From: Eurosta solidaginis
Lineage: Eukaryota; Arthropoda; Insecta; Diptera; Tephritidae
Length of the DNA stretch: 64,000 nt
Direction of reading: 5' to 3'
Assembly: GCF_040869045.1 (NCBI RefSeq)
Contig: NC_090323.1
Location: forward strand, 260,590,392-260,654,391
The notes under the pieces were generated by a model. The model did no database searches, was not told where the DNA came from, and worked only from the letters and a program-made list of their open reading frames with translations. Positions 42,396 to 53,924 of this stretch are shown here, piece after piece (the first letter of the stretch is position 1; each line of letters starts with the position of its first letter). Both the position numbers and the translations under genes were made by a program.

Positions 42396-43146
42396 TGTTT
42401 CGGGGGCTGGCAATACAAAGTTACCTTCCTTTTGATGCTTGTGGGATATAGCTGTGGTGAGGTTATGATGATGGTGGTATGATGTGTTGGTGGTATAGCG
42501 GCGGTGGCGACGGCGATAGATTCTGTCCAGGTTTATCAATAACTTGAACGCACGTAGCTCGACTGTGGTTATTATGTGCACAAATCACTTGCAGAAAAAT
42601 CTGATCCGAACAGTATGTAGGGCTACGCACGTCGAACTCGTTCTAACTACTAAAAGTGAACTATAAAACTTTTAAACCGAGTGAAAAGGCACTTTATAAT
42701 GTTAAATAAAAACTATCTTCTTTAATCGGAGGGATTTATACAATTTGTTTCACCTTTTTTTAAACTTTGGTGTCACACCGAGATGGATAAATTTCGAATG
42801 AAGTAAAATATAAAAAATGTCAAAACAATAATATAAATGTATGTATGTACGTACATAGTCACATCTGTCAACCCATTGTTGGGGTTGCCAGAGAGGTGAA
42901 ATACGCTCGCGCGTTAGCGTAAAATACAAACATTTCAAATTCTTAAATTTAATAAATATGTACGTAATATATGATATTACGTATTTGTACGTGCAAATAA
43001 TTCAGAATGCGTACTTATACGTAAAAGGTACATATATAAATAAATTCAATATAAAATTCAGGTAAATTCATGTTTAGGTTTCCTTAAGCCTAATTTCTAT
43101 TAAATAGAAGGGTTGGCTGTTGGCGACTACGACAGTCGCTCAAACA
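42396..43146 (-). repeat. BEL-1 3' LTR
   Basis: Identical by eye to 50395-51145 in the blocks compared, with no indel (shared frames keep an exact 7999 offset). Lies downstream of ORF3 in element orientation; the 'ctagggcggggac' run just outside it, read on the minus strand, is a plausible polypurine tract. Confidence 0.9.
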
Positions 43147-43242
43147 TCGTCCCCGCCCTAGGCGCGTTCAGCGGCTAGAGCCTCCTGTAGCTCCTTAAGG
43201 GTCCGCAATGCATCTCGCACGAGGATTTGGGACACTCTTCCT

Positions 43243-43722
43243 CTAGCGTTGGCGGTTTGCAGCCCTTGTGCGGTGCATCGAATGGTGCGTCGTGCGATGC
43301 TGGGTGCTGCTGAGGGAATGTTGTTTCCCGGTGGCGGCAGGGGGTGCCGGTACGGCGGATCTGCCAGGCCGGGGTGCCTGGATGGCGCGCTGGGCGCTTG
43401 GGGTAGCGTCCCGCCGATGGAGTAGGGAGTGAGGTCGCGCTCCACAGATCCGGCATCTGTCGTACGAGCTGCACTCGCTGGTGATGTGAGATAATGCCAA
43501 GCAATTCAGGCAAAACTTATGGGCTCGTGCAAGCATCCATCTCTGGGGTGGTTTCATTTTTTTGAATATGACGCAGTTCCGAAGAGCGTGCTGACGGGTG
43601 CATATGCGGCACCGTCGGTAATCCGTTATTAGTGTCGAGCTGCGTGATTCATTGGCGCGGTTGGGAGCAACGATCTCCGACCGCACTGGTCTTCGTGACG
43701 ACGACTGATTTGCACGATCCAT
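43243..43722 (-). CDS. BEL-1 ORF3, gag-like zinc-knuckle protein
   Basis: 159 residues starting MDRANQSSSRRPVRS. It holds three Cys/His clusters in the arrangement seen at the end of BEL/Pao gag: CRICTRQHALRNC, then CLNCLALSHITSEC about 30 residues on, then CRICGARPHSLLH. The region around them is Arg-rich. It lies after integrase, where errantiviruses and some BEL elements carry env. There is no signal peptide or membrane segment, so it is not an envelope protein. It likely binds nucleic acid; its role in the element is unknown. Overlapping frames at 43158-43513 are shadows or continuations after a frame change. Confidence 0.65.
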   Translation of the reverse strand: MDRANQSSSRRPVRSEIVAPNRANESRSSTLITDYRRCRICTRQHALRNCVIFKKMKPPQRWMLARAHKFCLNCLALSHITSECSSYDRCRICGARPHSLLHRRDATPSAQRAIQAPRPGRSAVPAPPAATGKQHSLSSTQHRTTHHSMHRTRAANRQR

Positions 43723-43864
43723 AGCGATCTGTAATTACAGTTGTAAAAGTATTTTAGTGGAGAGAAATACTGATACAGGGGATTTCAGCTGGCATTATGT
43801 TGCAAAATACGACATATTAGTGACGGTGATGTGGTAAGAGTGGACAGAGGTGGTTTGAGAGTGG

Positions 43865-45703
43865 CTACGAATTCTCCGGGGTTGCCCGAGAGGGTGGGCT
43901 TTCAGTCTGAGGGAGGAAACAGAGCTTGACAAGTGGTCGTGTGAGGGTGCCGGTTTGAGTACGAACGTCAACAACACGTATATGGCCGTCAGGACCTGGA
44001 TGTATTTTTTCAATACGTCCAAGGCGCCATTCAGTCGGGGGAAGTGAGTCGTCGTGAATGCAGACACACTCACCGACCTTGGGTTCGGGTTGTGGATTTT
44101 TCCACTTCTGCCTTTTTTGGAGATCCTTTAGGTAGTCTTCCTTCCACCTTTTGCTGAACTGATGATGTAAACCTTTTACCCTGTCCCATCGGTTTATAAG
44201 AGATAAATCCGCGTGATCCACTTCAGGGATAGCGAGGAGGGGGCTACCTCGGAGAAAGTGGCCGGGGGTCAGCGCGGTAAACTCTGTGGGATCTTGGGAT
44301 AAAGGTGAGATAGGACGAGAGTTTAATACGGCTTCAATTCTTACCAAGAGGGTGGTAAATTCTTCAAATATGAACTTGTGGGCTCCTGCAGTCCTCTTGA
44401 AGTGCAGTTTGAAACTCTTCACTGCAGACTCCCACAAGCCGCCCATGTGGGGAGCTCCGGGTGGAATAAATTTCCAATTAATGCCCTGGGGAGAGTATTT
44501 TGCGATTACTTCTTGAGAGGCAGTTTTCATGAAGTCAACGAACTCTTTTTCCGTCGCTCTTTTAGCTCCAATAAACGTTTTGCCGTTGTCACTCATCATT
44601 GTGGCAGGATATCCACGACGTCCGACGAAGCGAGCGAATGCTGCGAGAAAGGCATTTGTTGTTAGGTCCGAGCACAGCTCAAGGTGGACAGCTTTTGTCA
44701 CGAAACAGACAAAAACGGCCACGTAGCCTTTCAGTAAGGTGTGAGACCTTAGCAAGGAGGCTTTTATTTGAAAAGGCCCCGCAAAGTCGACACCGGTAGT
44801 GGTGAAAGGCGGAGCATATGTGCATCGTTCCGGGGGCAAAGCCGCCATGATTTGCGATCGCATTTGCTGCTTGTGGAGGGTACAAGTTTTGCACTGATGT
44901 ATGCATCTCTTTATGAGGGGTTTAAGTCGTGGAATATAGAGATCCTGTCTGAGGCATTGCAGCATGAGACGTATTTCGGCATGGAGAAGTTCATGGAGGT
45001 ACTGTATATAGAGGACAGCGAATCTTGATTTTTCTGGGATAATAACGGGATGTTTTTCGTTGTAAGTCAACGTCGAATGAACTAGTCTACCATGAACCCT
45101 GAGGAGCCCGTTTTCATCGAGGTATGGGTTGAGGGTTAGTAGAGAGCTTCTTTTATCAATGGGTTTTGCATTTCCTAAGCATGCTCTTTCGCGAGGAAAA
45201 TATCGGGTTTGCGTTAACGTCACAAGTTTATTTTTCGCTTTGCGGAGATCTTCATGAGACAGAGAGGGAGTGTAAGCGGGTTTAATGCCTCGAATTCGGT
45301 CCTTGAGATTTTTAATGAACCTGAAGGCATATTCCATGACCCTGAGGGCGCGAGGAAAAGAGGAAAATCGATCCAATACATCGGGGTCATCTCCAGCTGA
45401 GTATAGTGCTTCGACTCGGCGCATTTCAGGCGGGTTGATGGTACGGGTAGATGGGTTTGGCCAAGCTTCGGGGGGCTGGGTCAGCCACGCAGGGCCATTC
45501 CACCACAGCGAGGAATTTGCCAAGTCCATGGGTTTGCATCCTCTAGTGCCAATGTCTGCTGGATTGTCGCGACTGCCTACATGCTTCCAGGAGGCGCTTC
45601 CGACGAGATCCATAATTTCAGCTGTTCGATTGGATACGAAAGTTTTCCAAGCGTGGGGAGGCTTTTCGAGCCATGCTAACACAATTTCCGAGTCAGACCA
45701 CAT
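43865..45703 (-). pseudogene. BEL-1 pol, RNase H end and integrase (612 codons)
   Basis: The frame continues that of the reverse transcriptase beyond the stop at 45935-45937; the 45703 ATG is only the first Met after it. [19 protein letters not shown] and [11 protein letters not shown] (46-56) are the RNase H side. Zinc binding uses H237, H241, C271 and C274. The integrase core is D306 (GVDFAGP), D372 (SDNGKTF) and E425 (GGLWESA). The tail has [19 protein letters not shown] and [15 protein letters not shown], the DUF5641-type end. All catalytic residues are present. Confidence 0.9.
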
Positions 45704-45934
45704 GTAAAGATTTTTAAGAGAGAGCTCGAGATGGGATTGTACGACGGCGATTAGTCGGGCAAGGAGTAGAGCTGCACATAGTTCTAGTCTTGGAAGACTG
45801 GTAGTGCGAAGAGGGGCAACCTTGCCTTTAGCGACCAGAAGGTGGGACGGCGTGGTGGCACCGTGGGTTGTTCGCAGATATATAGTGGCGCAATATGCCT
45901 TTTCTGACGCATCGCAGAAACCATGCAGTTCAAC

Positions 45935-47266
45935 CTACTGGTTCGGCATATAGTCAACCCATCGAGGTATCTTTATATCTGAGATGTTGGGTAAATTTTT
46001 TACGAACTGCGTCCATTTAATGAAGCGGAGGGGCTTCACTGGTTCGTCCCAGCCAGTTCCGTCTATCCATAGCTCTTGGAGTAAAATCTTGGCCTGAATC
46101 ATAATCGGCGTAAGCCACCCTGCGGGGTCAAAAAGTTTTGCGACCGAGGAGAGAATTTGTCGTTTTTTATTAGCGGACGAGAGGGGTATTGAGTCCACTG
46201 TATACGAAAACGTGTCGGTCAGAGCGTTCCACTGTATGCCGAGAGTTTTGGTGTTGCTTGCTTTCTCGAATTCCAAAAGATTGGTATCTAGCAAGTCCTC
46301 TTCTTTGATGTTTTTTATTATACTGGGGTGATTGGCCGTTATTTTCCGTAATGGAAATCCTGCTGACGCTAACACTTGGATGACTTGGGAGAGAGATGTT
46401 TCAGCAGAGAGAATTTCATGGCTGCCAGAGAGAATGTCATCTACATATGTTTCTTTCGTCAAAACAGGGACGGCTTTGGGGAAAGTTTCCTCTACATCTT
46501 TGGCCAGTTGGTGAAAGGTACGTATGGCGAGGTAGGGGGCACAGTTCACACCAAATGTGACTGTTTTCAGACGATAGTCTTTTATGGGGTCGCTCGGAGA
46601 TGAGCGAAAGACGATCCTCTGATAGTCTCTGTCGTCTTCATGCATTATGATTTGACGATACATTTTTTCTACGTCTCCGTTAAAAACAAATTGGTAGGTA
46701 CGCCACTTGAGAATCAGAAGCATCAGATCGGGCTGGAGGGTAGGGCCGGTATACAGAACGTCGTTGAGCGCATGTCCAGATGCCGACTTCTTTGAGGCGT
46801 TAAACACGACCCGCACCTTTGATGTCTTTTTCTCGGGTTTGACAACTGCGTGATGAGGAAGATAAAATGAGAGGCATTTTCCTCCGTCAAATTTTTCATA
46901 GGAGCCGGTTTCCTCCATATGATCGAGGGTGAGGTATTCTTCTAGAACACTATCATATTGAGTCTTTAAGTCCCCTTTCTTCTGCAGACTTCTCTCCATT
47001 CCAAGAAACTGGCTTAGAGCTGAAGACCGAGAGTGGGATAATGAGATTGACTCTGGGAAGCTGGGTTTAAACGGCAGCCTTACGATATAACGACAGTTAT
47101 CATCACGTGAGGTTGTGGCTGCATAGAAATTTTCGCAAAACTCTTCTTCTGGGATTATTTGGGGTTTGGTGGGAACTTCCTCCAATTCCCAGAATTTACG
47201 CAATAGAAAGTTAAGATCTTCGTTCGACACTTCTGACACTTGCATGCAGAAAGCGTTTACCATCAC
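45935..47266 (-). pseudogene. BEL-1 pol, reverse transcriptase (443 codons)
   Basis: [18 protein letters not shown] at 147-164, [12 protein letters not shown] at 195-206 (first catalytic Asp 198), [12 protein letters not shown], and YVDD at 274-277. It ends at a TAG (45935-45937) in the run [23 protein letters not shown]. The reading past it is the normal start of RNase H and keeps frame to 43865. One base change therefore separates this from a continuous pol. Its true start is upstream, across a frame change near 47440. Confidence 0.9.
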
Positions 47267-47366
47267 AGGGGCTCTACCGCTCAGAATCCATCCAAAAATG
47301 GTTTTCTGCGCTAGAAGATGGGGGGAAAGTTTCTCAACGCCATTTTGGATGATTTGCGGTATTACA

Positions 47367-47918
47367 TCACTGCCTAGGACGAGATCTATTTGCGAGGGGG
47401 AGTGACAGTTCGAGTCTGCTAGGTTGAGGTGTGCCCATTTGCTTGAAGCTAGTGAGCTTAAGCGAGGGGAGCACTTTTGTTAGCCGGGGTAATACTATTG
47501 CCTCTGCACTTATTCTGGTTTCAAAATCGGGTGATACCAAAGTCAGAGAGCACAATTTATTTGAGGTCTGAACTACCTTGCCGCCCATCCCTGATATTTC
47601 AAATCTAGAGGGTTTGAATGGGAGCTTGAGTCTATCTTGGGCTCTGGTAGAGATAAAGGTTCGTTCAGATCCCTGATCCACAAGAGCTCGTAGTTTAAAA
47701 ATTTCTCCTTTATGCTCTACGGGAACGATAGCCGTGGGTAAAATTATTTCACAATCGTTTTCGGAATAAAACGATTGCACTTGGCTTTTCTGCGAGCATG
47801 AAGGGCTTTCATCCAGAGCATTGGCTTGATCGGGAGTATTACCGGGTGAGACTGTGGAATTCGTGGTGGTGGCTTGTGAGGCTGTCCTTTGCAATCGTGA
47901 GGGTTGTCTTTTCGGCAC
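47367..47918 (-). pseudogene. BEL-1 protease region
   Basis: DUF1758-type aspartic protease: LRALVDQGSERTFIS holds the catalytic Asp, then ISGMGGKVV. Text after about 47440 is out of frame with the family pattern. The correct reading shifts to the reverse-transcriptase frame, where a [15 protein letters not shown] block is visible. It is also out of frame with gag upstream. Confidence 0.85.
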
Positions 47919-49212
47919 TTGAGATGTGTCTTCGTGAAGAACTGAGTTGTGCCGATCTTGACATTGATTGCAAGTTTGAGTCTTTCAATATGTGTGACTG
48001 AGAGAGGCAATTGAAACACATATTGTTTTCTCTCACAAACCTTCTGCGATCAGAGGTCGACAGCTTCTTAAATTTGAAGCAACTTATAAGGGGGTGAGAT
48101 GAGGTTTTACACATAGCGCACTTGTACATTGTTCGCTGCTCTGTCATATGAGATTGGGTGTGGGAGGTCGATCTATTTTGAAAGGGATGCGACTGCTGGG
48201 GTTTGAATGGTGGCCTAGCTTGTGGGGTGGCTTTAAATTTATTTGGTCGCCATTGATCGACTCGCTCTACGACTTCATATCGAGTTGTGAGGAACTGGTC
48301 CATTTGGGACCAGTTAGGAAGTTCTCTTCTTGAAGTCAGAGACTGCTCCCATAACGTGACTGTATTTTCAGGGAGTTTAGAGGTCACGAGATAAATAAGT
48401 ATGGGGTCCCAGTTATCTGTAGAGACTTGTTGCGTGGCGAGAATTTGGAGGCAATTATTTACCGACGATTGCAACCTTTGAATGTCTTCACTGTTTTCCG
48501 TGGTGATCGTTTTTAAGTTCATTAGGGCCCGTATTTGATTATCTACGAGAACACGTCTGTTCTCGTATCGGGCCTTTAGGGCTTCCCACGCTAAGGCAAA
48601 GTTGTCGTCAGTCAAGGGAAATTGGTTGACTATTTGAGCTGCCTTTCCTTGGGTTTTGTATCTGAGGTGATACAATTTTTGCGCTTGGGAGAGTTTGGGA
48701 TGGTTAATATAAACGGCTGTGAACATGTCACGAAATGAGGGGCATTTTTCATAACCACCATAAAATATTTCGGTATCGCAGGGAGGGATTTTTAGCGAAA
48801 TACCGGAGTTGTCAGATGGAGCTGGTGTGACGGTAGGGGGAGCGGGGGCATTTGCTTGTTTAAGCAAGTGAAGCTGGTCTTCGATCTGGGCTTTTGTGTC
48901 TTCGTATGCTATGAGACAGGACCTGTATATGCTATTAGCAGATGTTGGAAAATCTTCGGGCAGGTCCTGATCTGGGGTTTCGACAATCTTATCGAAGACG
49001 GTTTGGACTCTATTCCAAAATTTGTCTATGTTTGAGTTTTTTACTTTGAGTGAGGACTCCGTGTTGTCTTGGAGCGACGTCGACCTAAACCGAGCACAAT
49101 ATTCCAAAAAATTGTCCGTTTCGGATGTAAATTTTTTTGGGGCAGACGAGATTTTAAATTTTTTAACTCCTTGAGTTTTGGAGCCACCTTTTTTGGTTTC
49201 ATCGTCACTCAT
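47839..49212 (-). pseudogene. BEL-1 gag
   Basis: 457 codons from MSDDETKKGG at 49212, the first ATG after the leader. The central part is DUF1759 (IPPCDTEIFYGGYEKCPSFR, YINHPKLSQAQKLYHLRYKT, NWDPILIYLVTSKL). Knuckle 1 is CAMCKTSSHPLISC at 365-378. Knuckle 2 begins CFNCLSQSHILK at 399, but the frame departs from the family pattern after it, so its last Cys is lost. The end of gag continues in the two other frames (LKLAINVKIGTTQF, then the protease frame), a sign of small indels around 47900-48000. Confidence 0.88.
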
Positions 49213-50376
49213 TTTTGAGCTTTGTTTTATGACGCTTAGAGTTGAGAATTAACAAAAAATTTAACTTCAGAGAGAAAACTTTTTTTTTTTTGAAGAGAGA
49301 GTATTTGCTTTTAACTATGTGAGGGAGTTACGTTTAAATATTCACGTTAAATAGCAAGAGAGAATACTTTTCAAATCCAAAAAAAAGTTTTTAAGTTAAA
49401 TTTATTTGAGGGTGAGACTGAGAAAATTTTACCACTGTGCTGCGTTTGCACTATATTTAATATATGTATATGAGGGTGGTTTAAATATACGTGGGAAAAA
49501 TTATGTGAAATGTATGTATATATACCTATTAAAAGTATCTTGGGGGTAAATTATTATAATTTTGATACGTGAAATTAATTCGTATGAGATTATCTAAAAA
49601 GGTGTCCTTTTTTTTTGTTTTTTGTTTTCGGTGTGACTTAGACGAGTCTTATTTAGCTTCGATTTGTTGGACTGTAGAGGCTTTGAGGAGAGAGAAATTA
49701 GTAGCTTATCGAAATTCTTAATGGGGATTGAGAATTTATAGCGTGCAAATTTAATGCGAGAAAAGTGCTATTACACGCACTGCACCACTCTTGTACCACT
49801 GTGCACGAGATTTTATTACACCGCTTATGTCGTATTCTTTCTTTTATATATCCGTATATATGTGTATACGCAAATGAGGAAACCGAGAAAATTTGCTTGC
49901 GTTTTTTTTATTAATTCAATGGGGAGAAATCAGAAGTTAGCGGAGGTTGTGCAATATATTTAATTAACGACAAGAGATATTTTAATTTAAAATGAGAAAA
50001 TTTTAAATTATTAAGAGGTTTGTCGTATTAAAATATAAGGGGTGCTTTTAGCAAATGTGCCCACTGTAGCTAACTACTGAGTTTTCCTTATTTTGCTTTG
50101 CACATATACCGTACTGAGTTTTGCAATATGGGGTTATTGCTATATGTATATATATATATATATATATATACGAAATGGTATGTGCAAATTTGGTGGGAAC
50201 TTGCGAAAGTTTGGCGGGAAATGAGGATTATTGGCGGGAAATTCTAATCCTCGAAAATGAAAATTGCCTTACTTTTTCCAATTTTATATATTTTTCCACT
50301 GTTTAGGGGTATATTAAAATCTCATTTAATACTCACAGTTTCCAAATGATAATCTTTTGTGTCGCTGGTTCCGGTA
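49213..50376 (-). other. BEL-1 untranslated leader
   Basis: About 1.16 kb between primer site and gag ATG, A/T-rich, with a (TA)n run at 50146-50170. No coding frame is supported. Long leaders occur in some BEL elements. Confidence 0.6.
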
Positions 50377-50394
50377 GTGGCGTCGAAGGACCAC
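50377..50394 (-). promoter_or_regulatory. BEL-1 primer-binding site
   Basis: The plus strand reads GTGGCGTCGAAGGACCA, ending in CCA next to the LTR like a tRNA 3' end; on the element strand this is TGGTCCTTCGACGCC, complementary to such a tRNA. The tRNA identity cannot be set by eye. Confidence 0.7.
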
Positions 50395-51145
50395 TGTTTC
50401 GGGGGCTGGCAATACAAAGTTACCTTCCTTTTGATGCTTGTGGGATATAGCTGTGGTGAGGTTATGATGATGGTGGTATGATGTGTTGGTGGTATAGCGG
50501 CGGTGGCGACGGCGATAGATTCTGTCCAGGTTTATCAATAACTTGAACGCACGTAGCTCGACTGTGGTTATTATGTGCACAAATCACTTGCAGAAAAATC
50601 TGATCCGAACAGTATGTAGGGCTACGCACGTCGAACTCGTTCTAACTACTAAAAGTGAACTATAAAACTTTTAAACCGAGTGAAAAGGCACTTTATAATG
50701 TTAAATAAAAACTATCTTCTTTAATCGGAGGGATTTATACAATTTGTTTCACCTTTTTTTAAACTTTGGTGTCACACCGAGATGGATAAATTTCGAATGA
50801 AGTAAAATATAAAAAATGTCAAAACAATAATATAAATGTATGTATGTACGTACATAGTCACATCTGTCAACCCATTGTTGGGGTTGCCAGAGAGGTGAAA
50901 TACGCTCGCGCGTTAGCGTAAAATACAAACATTTCAAATTCTTAAATTTAATAAATATGTACGTAATATATGATATTACGTATTTGTACGTGCAAATAAT
51001 TCAGAATGCGTACTTATACGTAAAAGGTACATATATAAATAAATTCAATATAAAATTCAGGTAAATTCATGTTTAGGTTTCCTTAAGCCTAATTTCTATT
51101 AAATAGAAGGGTTGGCTGTTGGCGACTACGACAGTCGCTCAAACA
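50395..51145 (-). repeat. BEL-1 5' LTR
   Basis: 751 bp, partner of 42396-43146; no difference noticed. The ATCTT duplication follows at 51146-51150. Confidence 0.9.
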
Positions 51146-51311
51146 ATCTTAATCGCATCCCGTACCAAGAAGCAGTGGGTTGTTTGCTATATTTAGCACA
51201 AGGCACTCGCCCCGATATCGCCTTTGCAGTCAACGACGTGAGCCGATTCAACGCGAACTACAATTCATCTCACTGGGCGGTGGTGAAACGTATATTTCGA
51301 CAACACTGTCA
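51146..51311 (+). pseudogene. COP-1 pol, continuation after BEL-1
   Basis: NRIPYQEAVGCLLYLAQGT, then RPDIAFAVNDVSRFN and HWAVVKRIFR, the copia segment between reverse transcriptase and RNase H. It stops at 51300, where CAACACTGTCA (as in the 5' LTR) joins FB sequence. RNase H and nearly all of the 3' LTR are gone. Confidence 0.85.
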
Positions 51312-51500
51312 ATCTAGGGCGTTGATCAGAATATTAAATAAAAGCGTTGTGCGCGTGAAATTTCTAAAAATGTGAGGCGTAGCATATTTTTATTGAGGTT
51401 CAGTTGGTCTTACTTATGACTTTCAATCGTCCAACGCTTTAATTTAATTGTCTGATCAGCGCCCTAGATAGATAGACTAGTACCTAAGACCTACCTAATT
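51309..51500 (+). repeat. FB element, main remnant
   Basis: 'tcaatctagggcgttgatca' through 'gatcagcgccctagatagat' and 'acctacctaatt' follows the intact FB copy from about 10628 to 10843. The outer right end resumes at 62587 after HEL-1. Confidence 0.8.
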
Positions 51501-53924
51501 ATACTCAGTTGAGCAGAGCTCACAGAGTATATAAACTTTGATTGGATAACGGTTGGTTGTACAGGTATAAAGGAATCGAGATAGATATAGACCTCCATAT
51601 ATCAAAATCATCAGGATCGAAAAAAATTTGATTGAGCCATGTCCGTCCGTCCGTCCGTCTGCCAGTTAACACGATAACTTGAGTAAATTTTGAGGTATCT
51701 TGATGAAATTTGGTATGTAGGTTCCTGAGCACTCATCTCAGATCGCTATTTAAAATGAACAATATCGGACTATAACCACGCCCACTTTTTCGATTTCGAA
51801 AATTTCGAAAAACCGAAAAAGTGCGATAATTAATTACCAAAGACGGATAAAGCGATGAAACTTGGTAGGTGGGTTTAACTTATGACACAGAATAGAAAAT
51901 TAGTAAAATTTTGTACAATGGGCGCGGCACCGCCCACTTTTAAAAGAAGGTAATTTAAAAGTTTTGCAAGCTGTAATTTGACAGTCGTTGAAGATATCAT
52001 GATGAAATTTGGCAGAAACGTTACTCCTATTACTATATGTATGATTAATAAAAATTAGCAAAATCGGAGAACGACCACGCCCACTTTTAAAAAAAAAATT
52101 TTTTTTTAAGTCAAATTTTAACAAAAAATTTAATATCTTTACAGTATATAAGTAAATTATGTCAACATTCAACTCCAGTAATGATATGGTGCAACAAAAT
52201 GCAAAAATAAAAGAAAATGTCAAAATGGGCGTGGCTCCGCCCTTTTTCATTTAATTTGTCTAGGATACTTTTAATGCCATAAGTCGAACAAAAATTTACC
52301 AATCCTTGTGAAATTTGGTGAGGGCTTAGACTCTGGGACGGTAACTTATTTCTGTGAAAAAGGGCGAAATCGGTTGAAGTCACGCCCAGTTTTTATACAC
52401 AGTCGACCGTCTGTCCTTCCGCTCGGCCGTTAACACGATAACTTGAGCAAAAATCGATATATCTTTACTAAACTCAGTTCACGCACTTATCTGAACTCAC
52501 TTTGTATTGGTATAAAAAATGGCCAAAATCCGACTATGACCACGCGCAGTTTTTCGATATCGAAAATTACCAAAAACGAAAAAAATGCCATAATTCTATA
52601 CCAAATACGAAAAAGGGATGAAACATGGTATTTGGATTGGTTTATTGACGCAAAATATAATTTTAGAAAAAAACTTTGTAAAATGGGTGTGACGCCTACC
52701 ATATTAAGTAGAAGAAAATGAAAAAGTTTTGCAGGGCGAAATCAAAAGCCCTTGGTATCTTGGCCGGAATACTGTTCGTGGTATTACATATATAAATAAA
52801 TTAGCGGTACCCGACAGATGATGTTCTGGGTCACCCTGTTCCACATTTTGGTCGACATCTGGAAAACGCCTTCACATATACAACTACAACCACTCCCTTT
52901 TAAAAGCCCCATTAATACCTTTAATTTGATACCCATATCGTACAAACACATTCTAGAGTCACCCCTGGTCAACCTTTACGGCGATATATCGAAAAGGCGT
53001 CCACCTATAGAACTAAGCTCCATGCCCTTTTAAAATACTCATTAACACCTTTCATTTGATACCCATATCGTACAAACAAATTCTAGAGTCACCCCTTGCC
53101 CACCTTTATGCCTATATCTCGAAAAGGCGACCACCTATACAACTAACACCACTCCCTTTTAAAATCCTCATTAATACCTTTAATTTGATACCCATATCGT
53201 ACAAACACATTCTAGAGTCACCCGTGGTACACCTTTTTGGCGATATCTCGAAAAGGCGTCCACTATACAACTAAGGCCCACTCCCTTTTAAAACCCTCAT
53301 TAATACCTTTAATTTGATACCCATATCGTACAAACAAATTCTAGAGTCACCCATGGTCCACCTTTATAGCGATATCTCGAAAAGGCGTCCACCTATAGAA
53401 CTAAGGCCCACTCCCTTTTAAAATGCTCATTAACCCCTTTCATTTGATACCCATATCGTACAAACCAATTCTAGGGTCACCCCTGGTCCACCTTTATGGC
53501 GATATCTCGAAAAGGCGTCCACCTATAGAACTAAAGCCCACTCCCTTTTAAAATGTTCATTAACCCCTTTCATTGATACCCATATCATACAAAAACATTC
53601 GAGAGTCACCCCTGGTCCACCTTTATGGCGATATCTCGAAAAGGCGTCCACCTATAGAACTAAGTCTCACTCCCTTTTAAAATGCTGATTAACCCCTTTC
53701 ATTTGATACCCACATCGTACAAACAAATTCTAGGGTCACCCCTGGTCCACCTTTATGGCGATATCTCGAAACGGCGTCCACCTATGGAACTAAGGATCAC
53801 TCCCTTTTAAAATACTCATTAACACCTTTCGTTTGATATCCATATTGTACAAACGCATTCTATAGTCACCCCTGGTCCACCTTTATGTCGATATCTCGAA
53901 AAGGCGACCACCTATACAACTACC

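Larger units (their letters stand above)
42396..51145 (-). mobile_element. BEL-1, young full-length BEL/Pao retrotransposon (8750 bp)
   Basis: Two 751-bp LTRs at a constant offset of 7999, identical as far as I can see by eye, start TGTTT and end AAACA on either strand. Gag, protease, reverse transcriptase, RNase H and integrase run on the minus strand, plus a zinc-knuckle ORF next to the 3' LTR. A 5-bp duplication flanks it. It lies in the COP-1 pol gene, so it is younger than that element. It is not autonomous as read: two frame changes and one stop. Confidence 0.92.
38901..51311 (+). mobile_element. COP-1, degenerate Ty1/copia element split by BEL-1
   Basis: 5' LTR, primer site, gag, protease, integrase and reverse transcriptase are in copia order on the plus strand to 42395. 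BEL-1 then interrupts, and the pol frame resumes at 51146-51300. The 3' end, RNase H and 3' LTR are deleted. An 11-base piece, CAACACTGTCA at 51301-51311, equals text inside the 5' LTR (38936-38946) and may be what is left of the 3' LTR. Confidence 0.85.

Noticed and set aside
43243..43722. Envelope gene in BEL-1
   Set aside because: No signal peptide, membrane segment or furin-like site; the frame holds zinc knuckles instead.
44286..45707. Plus-strand frames of 65-140 codons across BEL-1
   Set aside because: Shadows of the integrase and RNase H coding strand.
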